Assembly (NCBI RefSeq): GCF_001423085.1
Contig: NZ_LMNU01000012.1
Span: forward strand, 194,698-258,697
Direction of reading: 5' to 3'
Length of the DNA: 64,000 nucleotides
From: Methylobacterium sp. Leaf125
GTDB taxonomy: Bacteria; Pseudomonadota; Alphaproteobacteria; Rhizobiales; Beijerinckiaceae
Positions 47,813 through 57,419 of this stretch are shown here, one piece after another (the first letter of the stretch is position 1; every line of letters starts with the position of its first letter). A model generated the notes under the pieces. It ran no database searches, was not told the origin of the DNA, and was given only the letters and a program-made list of their open reading frames with translations. Position numbers and translations under genes: made by a program.

Positions 47813-48168
47813 TCAGAGCACGCCGAAGGGGTCTTGCAGCTGGTCGTAGCGATCGCCCCAGAACATGTCGGCCGGTGACATTACGGCGGTTGCGCCGGCC
47901 GCGACGGCCTGGGCGTAGCAGGGCAAAGGCCTGCGGCCGCTGCAGCACATGGCCGTGCTCGGGAAACGCGTCGCTTAATCATCAGAGACGCCCCGTTGAG
48001 GCGGAGATGCACGTGCATCGTCCGGCCCTGGTCGTCGACGGACATCGCGGTGGCGATCCCCGCCCCGAACACCTCGACGTAGAACGCCGCCGCCTGCGTC
48101 AGGTCGGCGACGAGGCCTCCCTTTACCGGGGCCGGGATCACGCCTCCGCGCTGATTCGTACCGCTCAT
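47813..48168 (-). pseudogene. Frameshifted VOC/PhnB-like glyoxalase-fold gene
   Basis: The 5' part (MSGTNQRGGVIPAPVKGGLV, AAAFYVEVFGAGIATAMSVD, MHVHLRLNGASLMI) is a VOC/PhnB N-half. Sense continues in a second frame (DAFPEHGHVLQRPQAFAL) and then a third (YAQAVAAGATAVMSPADMFW, GDRYDQLQDPFGVL, stop). Two frame changes and a loss of about a dozen residues between 'AFAL' and 'YAQA', plus truncation after DPFG, make a functional product unlikely. Confidence 0.8.
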
Positions 48169-48382
48169 GGCGAGGCTCTCCGCTCAGGCCGCCGGCGCCC
48201 ATCCGCTCCCGGCGCGGCTACCGACGACGATGGTTCGGCATCCCACAGGGCCGGAGGGACTTTTTCGAAGCGGCCCTGCGCGCAAAGCGTCGGAACGGCC
48301 GGCCCCGGCCCGTCGTCGCACGCCGCGCGGCGACCCGCCTCGGGCGCCGAATACCGGGGCCTCGCCACCGGGACCGAAAGGC

Positions 48383-48412
48383 TTGACCCCGAGCAGGACC
48401 CATGCCTTTTAC
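48383..48412 (+). promoter_or_regulatory. Candidate tRNA promoter
   Basis: TTGACC (48383-48388), then an 18-base spacer and TTTTAC (48407-48412), lies about 17 bases before the tRNA. The -10 is poor, so this is tentative. Confidence 0.35.
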
Positions 48413-48428
48413 GGGCCCTGGCACCCCC

Positions 48429-48505
48429 GACTCCGTAGCTCAGCTGGATAGAGCAGCCGCCTTCTAAGCGGCAGGTCGTTGGTTCGAGCCCAACCGGGGT
48501 CGCCA
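48429..48505 (+). tRNA. tRNA-Arg(UCU)
   Basis: A 77-base cloverleaf. The acceptor stem GACTCCG pairs with CGGGGTC (one G:U), the D arm is GCTCAGCTGGATAGAGC, anticodon stem GCCGC/GCGGC encloses CTTCTAA (anticodon TCT), the T arm is GTTGG TTCGAGC CCAAC, and an encoded CCA end follows base G73. Reads AGA codons. It is single, with no downstream integrase seen. Confidence 0.96.
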
Positions 48506-48591
48506 CATCGCATTGTCCCAACACGCTCCGACGCACCGTTCGGCCGTACGCGTCTCCGATCGGGCCCGCACGGCCTACGCCCGGGAACGGC

Positions 48592-48711
48592 CTACCAGCG
48601 GTAGCTCACGGTGCCGGTGATGCGCGCCGACCCTCGCCGTCGTTGCAGCCGACGAAACCCGCCTGGGGCACGCAGGTGCCGACGATGACGCGGTCGAGCA
48701 GGTTGCGGGAC
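48592..48711 (-). pseudogene. 3' remnant of a TonB-dependent siderophore receptor
   Basis: Reading leftwards, SRNLLDRVIVGTCVPQAGFV then GCNDGEGRR in one frame continues as ITGTVSYRW-stop in another. NL.D..Y/VIVGTC...GC..G..R.ITGTVSYRW is the typical last ~40 residues of TonB-dependent receptors, ending in a C-terminal aromatic. Only this end survives and it has a frameshift. It abuts the glpD remnant on the opposite strand. Confidence 0.7.
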
Positions 48712-49281
48712 ATGGTCTGGAGCTCCTCCGGCGTGCACCCGCTCTACGGCGACGCGGCAGCTCACGCCTCGGCCGTCACCCGAGACTATGTGCCCGACTT
48801 TCATAATGCCGGCGGTCAGGCCCCGGCGTTCTCGGTTTTCGGCGGCAAAATCAGGACCTACAGTCGCCTTGCCGAGCACGCGATCGAGAACATCATGCAT
48901 CACTTCCCGGGTCTCAGGAAGGCCTGGACCGGCCATGCGGTCCGACCCGGCGACGCGGTCCCAGAGGCAGAGCTCGGGGCCTTCCCAGGGCAGTTCCTCC
49001 GTGAGGCTCCGTTCCTCCCGGCCGAGACCGCGCGGCGCCCGGCGCAGGCCTATGAGACCGAAGCACGCGCCCTCGTTGGTGGCTCCAGCGCTCTCGCGGG
49101 TCTCGGCGAAGCCTTCAACGGCGGCTTGACGGCGGCCGAGGTCGACTGTCTCGATCGCGCCGAATGGGCGCGGACCGCTGAGGACGTCCTCTGGCGGCGC
49201 TCGAAGCTCGTCCTGCGCACGACCCCGGAAGGCGCTGTCCGCCGCGCCCCCTCCGTCGCGCCGAAGGCCGAAGCCGCGTGA
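48712..49281 (+). pseudogene. glpD: 3' remnant of glycerol-3-phosphate dehydrogenase
   Basis: From MVWSSSGVHPLYGDAAAHAS the frame reads SAVTRDYV, APAFSVFGGKIRTYSRLAEHA, then a C-terminal EWARTAEDVLWRRSKLVL, all GlpD landmarks. About 190 of the usual ~500 residues are left. The FAD-binding N-terminal half is gone, so it cannot be a working dehydrogenase. It precedes glpK by 84 bases, the normal glp order. Confidence 0.85.
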
Positions 49282-49365
49282 CGCCAGGGAATTCCTCTGC
49301 ACCGAACCTGGCGTGAAGACCGGCCCAGGCATCTTCGACGAACCTTCCAAGGGAGGACGACAGCC

Positions 49366-50871
49366 ATGTCTCAGTATGTTGGCGCCATCGACCAAGGTAC
49401 CACCAGCAGCCGCTTCATCGTCTTCGATCGCGCAGGACAGATCGTTTCCTGCAAGCAGCGGGAACATGCGCAGGTCTATCCGCGGCCCGGTCACGTCGAG
49501 CACGATCCGATGGAGATCTGGCGCAACACGCAGGCCGTCATGCAGGATGCCCTTCAAAGCGCCGGCTTGACCCCGAAGGATCTGGTCTCGATCGGCATCA
49601 CGAACCAGCGTGAGACCACGCTGATCTGGGATCGCCGCACGGGTGTCCCGCTTCACAATGCGCTGGTCTGGCAGGACACGCGGAACGACCGCCTGGTGAC
49701 CGAGTTCGCGCGCGACGGTGGCCGCGATCGGTTCCGGGCACTCACCGGCCTTCCATTGGCGAGCTACTTCTCGGGCTTGAAGCTGCGCTGGCTCCTCGAC
49801 CACGTCGACGGTGCGCGGGAGAAGGCGGAAGCCGGCGACGTTCTGTTCGGCAACATCGATACCTGGCTCGTCTGGAATCTCACCGGCGGCCCGGATGGCG
49901 GCCTCCACGTCACCGATGTGACCAATGCCAGTCGCACCCAGCTCATGTCCCTGGAGACCCTGGCCTGGGACAACGGCATGCTCGCCACGTTCGGGATCCC
50001 CCGCGCAATGCTGCCGGAGATCGTTTCGTCGTCCCAGGTCTACGGCGAGACCCGCGTACCCTTCGCCGGGGTGGCGATCGCCGGAATTCTCGGAGATCAG
50101 CAAGCCGCCCTGTTCGGCCAGACCTGCTTTCAGCCCGGCGAGGCGAAGAACACCTACGGCACGGGTTGCTTCGCGTTGATGAACACCGGCGAGGCGCCGG
50201 TGCCCTCAACCTGCGGCCTCGTGACGACCCTGGGCTACAAGGTCGATGGCAAGCCGGCGGTCTACGCGTTGGAAGGGTCCATCGCGATCACGGGCGCGCT
50301 GGTACAGTGGCTGCGCGACAACCTGCACATGATCCAGGACAGCGCCGAGGTCGAGCGCCTCGCCACCACGGTGGAGGACAATGGCGGCGTCTACATCGTA
50401 CCCGCCTTTTCGGGGCTCTACGCGCCGCACTGGAACGAGGGCGCCCGCGGCCTGATCATCGGCCTCACCCGCTATGCCAATCGCGGTCACGTCGCCCGCG
50501 CCTGCCTGGAAGCCACAGCGTTTCAGACCCACGAGGTGCTGGAGGCAATGGAGAAGGATTCCGGCATTCCGGTGCGCGAGCTACGCGCGGATGGCGGCAT
50601 GGTCGCCAACCTCACCCTCATGCAATTCCAGGCCGATATCCTCGACGTGCCCGTCGTGCGGCCGAAGGTGACGGAGACCACTGCTCTGGGAGCCGCCTAC
50701 GCCGCCGGTCTCGCGACCGGCTACTGGAAGAGCACGGACGACCTCGTGCGCAACTGGGGCGTCGACCGGCGTTGGGAGCCCAATATGGACGCGGCGCAGC
50801 GCCAGCGCATCACCGCGGCCTGGGGCCGGGCGGTGAAGCGCTCCTTCGACTGGGACATGCAGGACGACTGA
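49366..50871 (+). CDS. glpK: Glycerol kinase
   Basis: 501 residues, complete. FGGY-kinase motifs: [113 protein letters not shown] and [21 protein letters not shown]. It phosphorylates glycerol at the expense of ATP. Both its usual partners beside it (glpD, glpF) are decayed, so its product would need a dehydrogenase from elsewhere. Confidence 0.95.
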   Translation: MSQYVGAIDQGTTSSRFIVFDRAGQIVSCKQREHAQVYPRPGHVEHDPMEIWRNTQAVMQDALQSAGLTPKDLVSIGITNQRETTLIWDRRTGVPLHNALVWQDTRNDRLVTEFARDGGRDRFRALTGLPLASYFSGLKLRWLLDHVDGAREKAEAGDVLFGNIDTWLVWNLTGGPDGGLHVTDVTNASRTQLMSLETLAWDNGMLATFGIPRAMLPEIVSSSQVYGETRVPFAGVAIAGILGDQQAALFGQTCFQPGEAKNTYGTGCFALMNTGEAPVPSTCGLVTTLGYKVDGKPAVYALEGSIAITGALVQWLRDNLHMIQDSAEVERLATTVEDNGGVYIVPAFSGLYAPHWNEGARGLIIGLTRYANRGHVARACLEATAFQTHEVLEAMEKDSGIPVRELRADGGMVANLTLMQFQADILDVPVVRPKVTETTALGAAYAAGLATGYWKSTDDLVRNWGVDRRWEPNMDAAQRQRITAAWGRAVKRSFDWDMQDD

Positions 50872-50927
50872 AACCCTCAACGACATCGATGACCCCGGAA
50901 CCGCAAGGAAACATCGGAGGGCATGTC

Positions 50928-51518
50928 ATGACGTCGCCATTCCTGGGCGTACGTCTCGGCACGAGGGTGGTGATCATCCTGGGCCGTGGTGTGGTCGCCG
51001 GCGCCCTCCTGCGCGGCTCGAAGGCGGAAGGCGCGGGCTGGATCGCGATCACCGCCGGCTGGGCCTTCGCCGTGCTGGCAGCGACTGTCGTTTGGCCAGA
51101 CGACCTGCCGCCTTGGGCCATCACCGAGGGCCCGGAGGCGAAACGGGCCTGCTTCCGCATCGATCCGGCAATCCAAAACACCTTTGCGAACTGGATGCGC
51201 GAAATCATCGGCACGGTCCTGCTGATCCTCATCATCAGCGCATTGCTGTCGCAGACCGTAGGCGTAGCGGGCACCATCCCCACTGGTCTCGTACCCGACC
51301 GCGTCGGCATGGTCGTCTGAGGTATCGGACTGTCGTTGGGCGGCGCCACGGGCGACGCAATCAACCGAGCCCGAGACCTCGGGCCTCGACGCGCCCATGC
51401 GGTCCTGCCCATCTCCGGTAAGGGCGACTCGGATTGGGGCTATGCCCTGACCCTGGTGGCTGACCCGGCCGTCGGCGCTGCCCTTGCCGCACGCCTCATC
51501 CTGGCGATCGGCTTCTGA
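50928..51518 (+). pseudogene. glpF: Decayed aquaglyceroporin
   Basis: ATG at 50928, with GGAGGG upstream, reads MTSPFLGVRLGTRVVIILGR, then SKAEGAGWIAITAGWAFAV, all MIP/GlpF N-terminus. The next ~55 residues, with the first NPA motif, are missing. The frame resumes at VVWPDDLPPWAITEGPEAKR and runs to VGMVV, then TGA (51318-51320) where GlpF has Trp. After the stop, [20 protein letters not shown] continues in the same frame to 51518; the second NPA is NRA. Deletion, nonsense and motif loss together show it is dead. Confidence 0.88.
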
Positions 51519-51639
51519 GAACCGTGCCTCGCTCATGGGCGCAGGCCTGGACTTTCGGTCGTCCGACCTACCTTAAGGGCGAAGCGGCCTCCGGGGTGTT
51601 CCCGATCAGAAGCCGGAACAATCAGGACCGTGATTGCCC

Positions 51640-52539
51640 ATGGATTCGACCCGCCCGTCCGCGCAAACCGTCCTGCTTGCGGGCGTCGGAGGCGATCTCG
51701 GGGGCCGCATTGCGAGAGCACTCGTGGCGCGGGGCGCAGACGTCAGGGCTCTCGTGCGTGCCGGCGTCAAGCCGGGGAATTTTCCGCCTGGCGTGACACC
51801 GGTCACCGTCGACTATGGCGATCCACGTTCGCTTGCGAACGCCTGTCATGGTGCTGCCTGCGTCGTCTCGGCCCTGAACGGATTGGAGCCCGTCATCCTC
51901 GAAGCGCAGGGTCGGTTGCTCGATGCAACGGTCGCCGCCGGTGTGCCGCGCTTCATCCCTTCGGACTTCTCCCTCGACTTCACGCGTACCCGGCCAGGGG
52001 ACAACCGCAATCTCGACTTGCGCCGGCACTTCATGGACCGGGTCGACCGGACACCGATCCGTGCAACCTCGATCCTCAACGGGGCCTTCGCCGATCTGCT
52101 CACAGGTGAGGCGCCGATCGTCCTGCAGAGGCCGCGGCGCATCCTTTACTGGGGCGATGCCGACCAGCCCCTCGATTTCACCGCCAAGGACGACGTCGCG
52201 CGCTACACCGCGGCGGCCGCCCTCGACTCCGAAGCGCCGCGCATCCTGCGCATCGCCGGCGATACCGTGACGCCGCGCGTCCTGGCGACCCTCATGACCG
52301 ACCTGACGGGTCGTCCCTTCGGCCTGTGGCGGGCGGGCGGCCTGAAGCGCCTCAGCCTGTTGATCCGGATCGCTCGCGCCGTGACGCCGGCGAGCGACGC
52401 CGTCTTCCCGGCTTGGCAGGGCATGCAATACCTGCGCGACATGGCCAGCGGACGGGGTCGATTGTTGCCGCTCGACAATGATCGCTACGGCCAGATGCCG
52501 TGGATCGGTGCCCGAACGACCCTCGCGGCAGTCGCGTGA
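51640..52539 (+). CDS. NmrA-like NAD(P)-binding protein
   Basis: ATG at 51640 gives 299 residues (an alternative TTG lies at 51634). The Rossmann N-terminus VLLAGVGGDLGGRIARALVA is followed by VRALVRAGVKPG, ACVVSALNGL, and GVPRFIPSDFSLDF (NmrA/isoflavone-reductase type). These are atypical short-chain dehydrogenases that act as reductases or redox sensors. No substrate can be assigned. It follows the dead glpF without being part of a clear operon. Confidence 0.85.
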   Translation: MDSTRPSAQTVLLAGVGGDLGGRIARALVARGADVRALVRAGVKPGNFPPGVTPVTVDYGDPRSLANACHGAACVVSALNGLEPVILEAQGRLLDATVAAGVPRFIPSDFSLDFTRTRPGDNRNLDLRRHFMDRVDRTPIRATSILNGAFADLLTGEAPIVLQRPRRILYWGDADQPLDFTAKDDVARYTAAAALDSEAPRILRIAGDTVTPRVLATLMTDLTGRPFGLWRAGGLKRLSLLIRIARAVTPASDAVFPAWQGMQYLRDMASGRGRLLPLDNDRYGQMPWIGARTTLAAVA

Positions 52540-52563
52540 GACCCAGCCGGATCCTCGACAGCC

Positions 52564-54342
52564 TCAGGCGGAGTGGCGCTGGCTGACCACGAGGCGCAAG
52601 CCGGCTTGGCCGAGGGACGCCTCGGCGAGGATGGCGGCGGCCTTGCGCTCGAGTTCGCCGCGCTGAAACGGTTTCTGGACGATGCGCTCGGCTCCGACCT
52701 CGCCTGCCACCATCAGCGCGGCGGTGTCGGCGTATCCCGTCACGAACATCACGGGAAGATGCGGCCAGCGACTGCGGATCTCGCACGCGGCCTCAGCCCC
52801 GTTCATGCCCGGCATGGCGAAATCCAGAACGATCAAATCGACACAGGCGTCGGAATCGAGAGCCGTGAGCGCGGCAAGTCCAGATCCGGCCTCGCGGATG
52901 CGATAGCCATTCTCGGACAGGATCGAGGTGGTGATCTCGCGAACGGCGCTATCGTCGTCCACGACGAGGACCACGGGTCGATCTCCCGTCCGACGCTGTT
53001 CGGCGCAGTCGATGACCGGTTGGGGTGCCTCGCGAACCGAGGCGGCGCCTTCCGCCCGCGGCAGGTAGATCCGCACGGAGGTGCCTTCGCCGATCCGGGT
53101 GTCGATGCGAACGCCACCGCCGGACTGCTTCACGAAACCATAGACCTGAGCGAGGCCGAGGCCCGACCCCTTGTCGACCGCCTTCGTTGTGAAGAACGGC
53201 TCGAATACGCGCGCCAGGACTTCCGGCGCGATACCGGTGCCGGTGTCACTCACCGCGAGCATCACGTACTCGCCCGGGGCCGGCTCCTCCGGACGGGCAG
53301 GGGGCTGCGTGAGGGTGACGTTCGCGGTCTCGATGGTGAGGCAGCCGCCGACCGCCATGGCATCGCGCGCGTTGATCGCGAGGTTCAGGATCACCAGTTC
53401 GATCTGTGTGGCATCGACGAGGGCCGACCAAAGATCGGCTTGGAGCATCATCTCGATGCGCACTGCGCCGCCGATCGAACTCTGCAGAAGATCGCGCATG
53501 GAGGCGACGGTCTGGTTCAGTTCCACCGGCGTCGGCTCCAGGCGCTGCCGTCGCGAGAAGGCGAGGAGTTGCGCCGTCAGGCGCGCACCGCGGTCGGCCG
53601 CGCCGCGCATCATCTGAAGCCGACGCTGAGAACGCTCGTCGGGGACGGCCCGTTCGAGGAATTCGATGTTGCCGGAGATCACCGTCAGCAGATTGTTGAA
53701 GTCGTGAGCGACGCCGCTGGTCAGCTGTCCCACGGCTTCAAGGCGCTGAGCCTGACGCAGAGCCTCCTCAACGCGCTCGCGCTCGGCAATCTGGCGGTGC
53801 AGTTCTGCGTTGGCGGCGGCGAGATCGCCCGTGCGGATCCGGACACGCGCTTCCAGGGTCGCATTGAGGTCCCGCAACTCCTGGAGTGCGCGCTCGCGCT
53901 CGGCATGGGCGCGCGCCTCGGCGAGGGCACGCATGATGGTCCGAGGTAGGCGGTCGAGGCGCTGCTTCGTCACGTAATCCGTCGCACCCCGCTTCAGGGC
54001 CTCCACTGCGACATCCTCGCCGAGGGTACCCGAAACGAAGACGAACGGCGTTCCTGGACATTGGGCACGCGCGATCGCCAGCGCGCTGAGGCCGTCGAAG
54101 GTCGGCAAAACGTAGTCGGCGAGGATGAGATTATGTCTGCAGGACGCCGCCGCGGCGGTGAAGTCCGGCGCTGTCATCACGCGGTCGATCCGATAGGGAT
54201 GCCCGAGATCATCGAGGACCGCACCGAGGAGCTCCGTATCGAGGTCGCTGTCTTCGAGGAGCAGGATTTTCAGGAGGGCGGGCCCGGAGGTGTCCAGCAT
54301 CGCCTGATCGGGCTCGGGCTGTGTCACGTGTTTGATGGCCAA
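52564..54342 (-). CDS. Hybrid histidine kinase (REC-HisKA-ATPase-REC)
   Basis: 592 residues. The N-terminal receiver ([40 protein letters not shown]) is followed by a coiled coil ([20 protein letters not shown]), HisKA with [16 protein letters not shown], an ATPase domain ([26 protein letters not shown]) and a C-terminal receiver ([35 protein letters not shown]). It overlaps the upstream response-regulator gene by 19 bases and is probably co-transcribed with the phytochrome. Confidence 0.93.
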   Translation of the reverse strand: MAIKHVTQPEPDQAMLDTSGPALLKILLLEDSDLDTELLGAVLDDLGHPYRIDRVMTAPDFTAAAASCRHNLILADYVLPTFDGLSALAIARAQCPGTPFVFVSGTLGEDVAVEALKRGATDYVTKQRLDRLPRTIMRALAEARAHAERERALQELRDLNATLEARVRIRTGDLAAANAELHRQIAERERVEEALRQAQRLEAVGQLTSGVAHDFNNLLTVISGNIEFLERAVPDERSQRRLQMMRGAADRGARLTAQLLAFSRRQRLEPTPVELNQTVASMRDLLQSSIGGAVRIEMMLQADLWSALVDATQIELVILNLAINARDAMAVGGCLTIETANVTLTQPPARPEEPAPGEYVMLAVSDTGTGIAPEVLARVFEPFFTTKAVDKGSGLGLAQVYGFVKQSGGGVRIDTRIGEGTSVRIYLPRAEGAASVREAPQPVIDCAEQRRTGDRPVVLVVDDDSAVREITTSILSENGYRIREAGSGLAALTALDSDACVDLIVLDFAMPGMNGAEAACEIRSRWPHLPVMFVTGYADTAALMVAGEVGAERIVQKPFQRGELERKAAAILAEASLGQAGLRLVVSQRHSA

Positions 54343-54788
54343 CCTCCTCCCCGATGCGGCGGCGGCTCGTTCAGCACCGCCCAGAAGACGCCGAGATCCT
54401 GGATCGCCTCGAAGAATTCCGTGAACCCAACGGGCTTGACCACAAAAGCGTTCACGCCGAGGTCGTAGGACCGAACGAGGTCGGTTTCCTCTCGCGACGA
54501 CGTCAGCATCACAACCGGGATCGCACGGGTCCGGACATCGCCCTTGACCTGCGCAAGGACCTCCAGTCCGTCGACTTTGGGCAGCTTGAGGTCGAGCAGG
54601 ACGACGGCCGGGTCGCGCGCATCCCGATCGGCGAAATCGCCGCGGCGATAAAGGAAGTCGAGGGCCTCGGCACCGTCGCGGCAGATCACGATTTCATTCG
54701 CGAGCTGGCTCTTGTCCAGGGCGGCGAGGGTGAGCTCGATGTCGTTTGGATTATCCTCGACGAGGAGGATCGGCTTCAGATCGGGCAT
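54324..54788 (-). CDS. Single-domain response regulator downstream of the phytochrome (Rcp1-like)
   Basis: 154 residues. Receiver with [15 protein letters not shown], phospho-Asp in [18 protein letters not shown], Thr/Ser in [29 protein letters not shown]. Extended Rcp/CphR-type receivers beginning VEDNPND are standard partners of phytochrome kinases. It starts 3 bases after the phytochrome gene ends. Confidence 0.93.
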   Translation of the reverse strand: MPDLKPILLVEDNPNDIELTLAALDKSQLANEIVICRDGAEALDFLYRRGDFADRDARDPAVVLLDLKLPKVDGLEVLAQVKGDVRTRAIPVVMLTSSREETDLVRSYDLGVNAFVVKPVGFTEFFEAIQDLGVFWAVLNEPPPHRGGGWPSNT

Positions 54789-54791
54789 GGA

Positions 54792-57137
54792 TCAGCGCGC
54801 TTCCCTGGGGTTCCGCGACGATCGAGCTCGATTCGCGGGATTCGGATTGGGCACCGCCCTCGGCGTCGGCAGCGTGAAATAGAAGGTTGCGCCCCGTCCC
54901 ACGGCGCCCTCGGCCCAGGTGCGTCCACCGTGGCGCTCGACGATGCGCCGGACGTTCGCAAGGCCGATGCCGGTCCCCTCGAATTCCTCTACCCGGTGCA
55001 GGCGCTGGAACACGCCGAACAGCTTGTCGACATAGGCCATGTCAAACCCGACGCCGTTGTCGCGCACGAAGAAGACGGCCTGCTCCGCCGCATCGTCCTC
55101 CTGTCCGCTATCAGCGCTCCAACCATCCAGACGACCGATCTCGATCGTGGTCTCCGCCCGATCCCGGGTGTACTTGATTGCGTTCGAGAGCAGATTCTCG
55201 ATGACGAGCCGCAACATCACCGGATCGGCGTTGACCCGTCCGAGCTGTCCGATGGTCCAATGGATCGTCCGCTCGGCCGGGACATCGCGCAGGACGCCGC
55301 GGCGGACCTCCTCGACCAGGGCATTGAGATCACCGGCGACCGGGTTCAGGGCGTTGCGGCCCATCTGTGAGAAGCGCAGCAGGTTGTCGACCAGGGTGCC
55401 CGCCGAGAAGGCCGCCTCGATGATCGTGTTGATGTAGTGCCGCCCCTTCTCCGACAGGCGGCTGCCCTCGCGCGAGCGCAACAGCTCCGAATACCCGACG
55501 ATATGCCGAAAGGGCGCGCGGAGGTCGTGGCTGACCGAGTAGGAGAAGGCTTCCAGCTCCTTGTTGGAGCGCTGCAATTCCTCACTGAGGGAGGCGAGCT
55601 CCTCCGCCCGCCGCAGAACGATCCCGAGCACGGACGCCCTCAGGTCCTTCACCGATTCGGTTTCGGCCCGCGTCCAGGGGAGGGAGCGGTTCTGCAGCGT
55701 CTCTTTCCAGGTGGCGAAGGATTGCCGAGGGTGCAATCGCTCGGGGCCGCCGCCCGGATCGGGCACGGCGGCCTTGGTCGGGTCGCCACCCCACTTCACC
55801 GTACGCACCACCTCAGGTCGGAACCAGAGCACGTAGCTGGCATATTTCTGCGAGATCGAGATCGCCAGGAGGCCGCTGGCCCGTTCGGCGAAGGCGCGTG
55901 CCGGCGGATAGGCCTCGCTCAGGGCATCCGTGACCACGAGGTCGGCACCACCCGGGCCACTGGAGAGCCAGTGGTAGATTGCCCGCACCTCGGATTCCCG
56001 GGGCGTCGCCCCGAGGAGCCGGCAGCTGTCCGAGGTGATCACCGCCGCGCCCGACGCTCCGGCGAGGGCCAGGACATCGTCGGGATGCTTGAGCAAGCCG
56101 TCGAGGAAGTTCTCCTCCTCGGCCATGAAGCCGAGCAGCCGCGACTGGATCGCCCCGAGGCGCAGGCGTTGTTCGGCTTCGGCGCCGCGCTCCTTGGCGG
56201 CGAGTTGCAGGGCGAAGATGCGCGTGAGGAAGTCGCAGGCGTTCCGCGCCTGCAGCGGCACCCGGCGGGCCTCCGCGTTGTGGCAGGAGATCAGGCCCCA
56301 CAGGGCGCCGTCGACGAGGATCGACACCGACATCGAGGCCATCGTGCCCATGTTGCGCATGTACTCGACATGCACCGGCGAAACGCTGCGCAGGATCGAC
56401 TGGCTGAGGTCGAGGGGCTCCGCGCTCTCACCGGCCGCGCGCAGGATCGGGACCGGATCGTACGCGGCATCGGGAATGATCCGCAGGCGGTTGCGGCGGT
56501 AGAGTTCGCGGGCCTGGGCCGGGATGTCGCTCGCCGGAAAACGGAGGTCGAGGTAGGAGGGCAGGACCCCGTTCCCATCCTCGGCGATGACGGTGCCGTG
56601 CCAGTCCCGGTCGAACCGATAGACGAGGGTGCGGTCGAAGCCGGTGATGTGGCGGATGTCGACGGCCACGAGATGGCACAGGTCGGCGACGGAGGCGGCG
56701 TCGTGCAGGCCCTCGACGAAGCGGCTCAGACGCGGATAGAGCGCGTCGAGACTGTGGTCGGAGGCGAGGGCACTCTCCACCGCCTCGAATTCCAGGATGG
56801 TGATCGGGTCCGAGCGATGGACCGCCAGATCGTAAGCCCGAGGCCCATCCGCCGTCGCCAGCGTGACCGTGCGCAGGTACTGCGCGCCGTCGCGCTCCGC
56901 CTCGCCCAGGTCCGGCGGGAGAAGCCCGTCGAGGTCCGGAAAGAGATCGGCGAAGGGTCGGCCGAGAACCCCGTCCGTCCCGCCCGGAACGTTGGCGCTC
57001 GCCTGCACGATCCGCCGTTCCGCGCCCCGGAGGGCCACAAGGAACCCATGGGGCTGCAGCGCGCCGAGGCGGTGAATCGGCTCTCGGTCGCAGGCAGTCA
57101 GAGCCTCGGCCGGTGGCGACCCTGAGGTTAAGCTCAA
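54792..57137 (-). CDS. Bacteriophytochrome histidine kinase
   Basis: TTG at 57137, preceded by GAGGAG, gives 781 residues starting LSLTSGSPPAEALTACDREP. Cys about 16 in the ACDREPIHRLGALQPHG context is the biliverdin-binding Cys of bacterial phytochromes. PAS-GAF-PHY follow: GAF has VYRFDRDWHGTVIAEDG, the signature LRFPASDIPAQARELY, and SPVHVEYMRNMGTMASMSVS; PHY has the tongue region around SYVLWFRPEVVRTVKWGGDP. HisKA has SYSVSHDLRAPFRHIVGYSE, and the ATPase has NLLSNAIKYTRD and FEGTGIGLANVRR. It should sense red/far-red light and signal to the next gene. Confidence 0.94.
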   Translation of the reverse strand: MSLTSGSPPAEALTACDREPIHRLGALQPHGFLVALRGAERRIVQASANVPGGTDGVLGRPFADLFPDLDGLLPPDLGEAERDGAQYLRTVTLATADGPRAYDLAVHRSDPITILEFEAVESALASDHSLDALYPRLSRFVEGLHDAASVADLCHLVAVDIRHITGFDRTLVYRFDRDWHGTVIAEDGNGVLPSYLDLRFPASDIPAQARELYRRNRLRIIPDAAYDPVPILRAAGESAEPLDLSQSILRSVSPVHVEYMRNMGTMASMSVSILVDGALWGLISCHNAEARRVPLQARNACDFLTRIFALQLAAKERGAEAEQRLRLGAIQSRLLGFMAEEENFLDGLLKHPDDVLALAGASGAAVITSDSCRLLGATPRESEVRAIYHWLSSGPGGADLVVTDALSEAYPPARAFAERASGLLAISISQKYASYVLWFRPEVVRTVKWGGDPTKAAVPDPGGGPERLHPRQSFATWKETLQNRSLPWTRAETESVKDLRASVLGIVLRRAEELASLSEELQRSNKELEAFSYSVSHDLRAPFRHIVGYSELLRSREGSRLSEKGRHYINTIIEAAFSAGTLVDNLLRFSQMGRNALNPVAGDLNALVEEVRRGVLRDVPAERTIHWTIGQLGRVNADPVMLRLVIENLLSNAIKYTRDRAETTIEIGRLDGWSADSGQEDDAAEQAVFFVRDNGVGFDMAYVDKLFGVFQRLHRVEEFEGTGIGLANVRRIVERHGGRTWAEGAVGRGATFYFTLPTPRAVPNPNPANRARSSRNPREAR

Positions 57138-57419
57138 GTCGTTCGCTCCTCGCTGACAGCCCCCGCCGCGATCTCCAGTGCGGTGCCTACGCGGATCGCG
57201 CGGGCCGCGCAACGCGCTGCCTTATGTTCGATACGAAACATTTCGCCGCTCCCTCCAGCGGTCCGGCGCGGCACCCCGCGGGACGGTTCGGGACCGTCCC
57301 GAGCGGAATGGTCGACATCACCGACGATCGCTCTAGCTTCACCGTGCGACACGCAAGCTGCCACGGCCGACCCGGACACCAGGTCGGAAGAATCGGGCGC
57401 AATCGCGAGGGAGGGCGGC
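57138..57419. other. Divergent promoter region, phytochrome / acyl-CoA dehydrogenase
   Basis: 282 bases between two outward genes. Frames running through it lack recognisable protein features. No repeats seen. Confidence 0.45.

Noticed and set aside
48429..48505. tRNA as an active integration site with a genomic island
   Set aside because: No integrase or duplicated tRNA 3' end is seen in the window; the neighbouring decay can be explained by deletions alone.
48592..50103. 503-codon minus-strand frame across glpK
   Set aside because: Antisense shadow of glpK and the glpD remnant; only its last ~10 codons carry real sense, from the TonB remnant.
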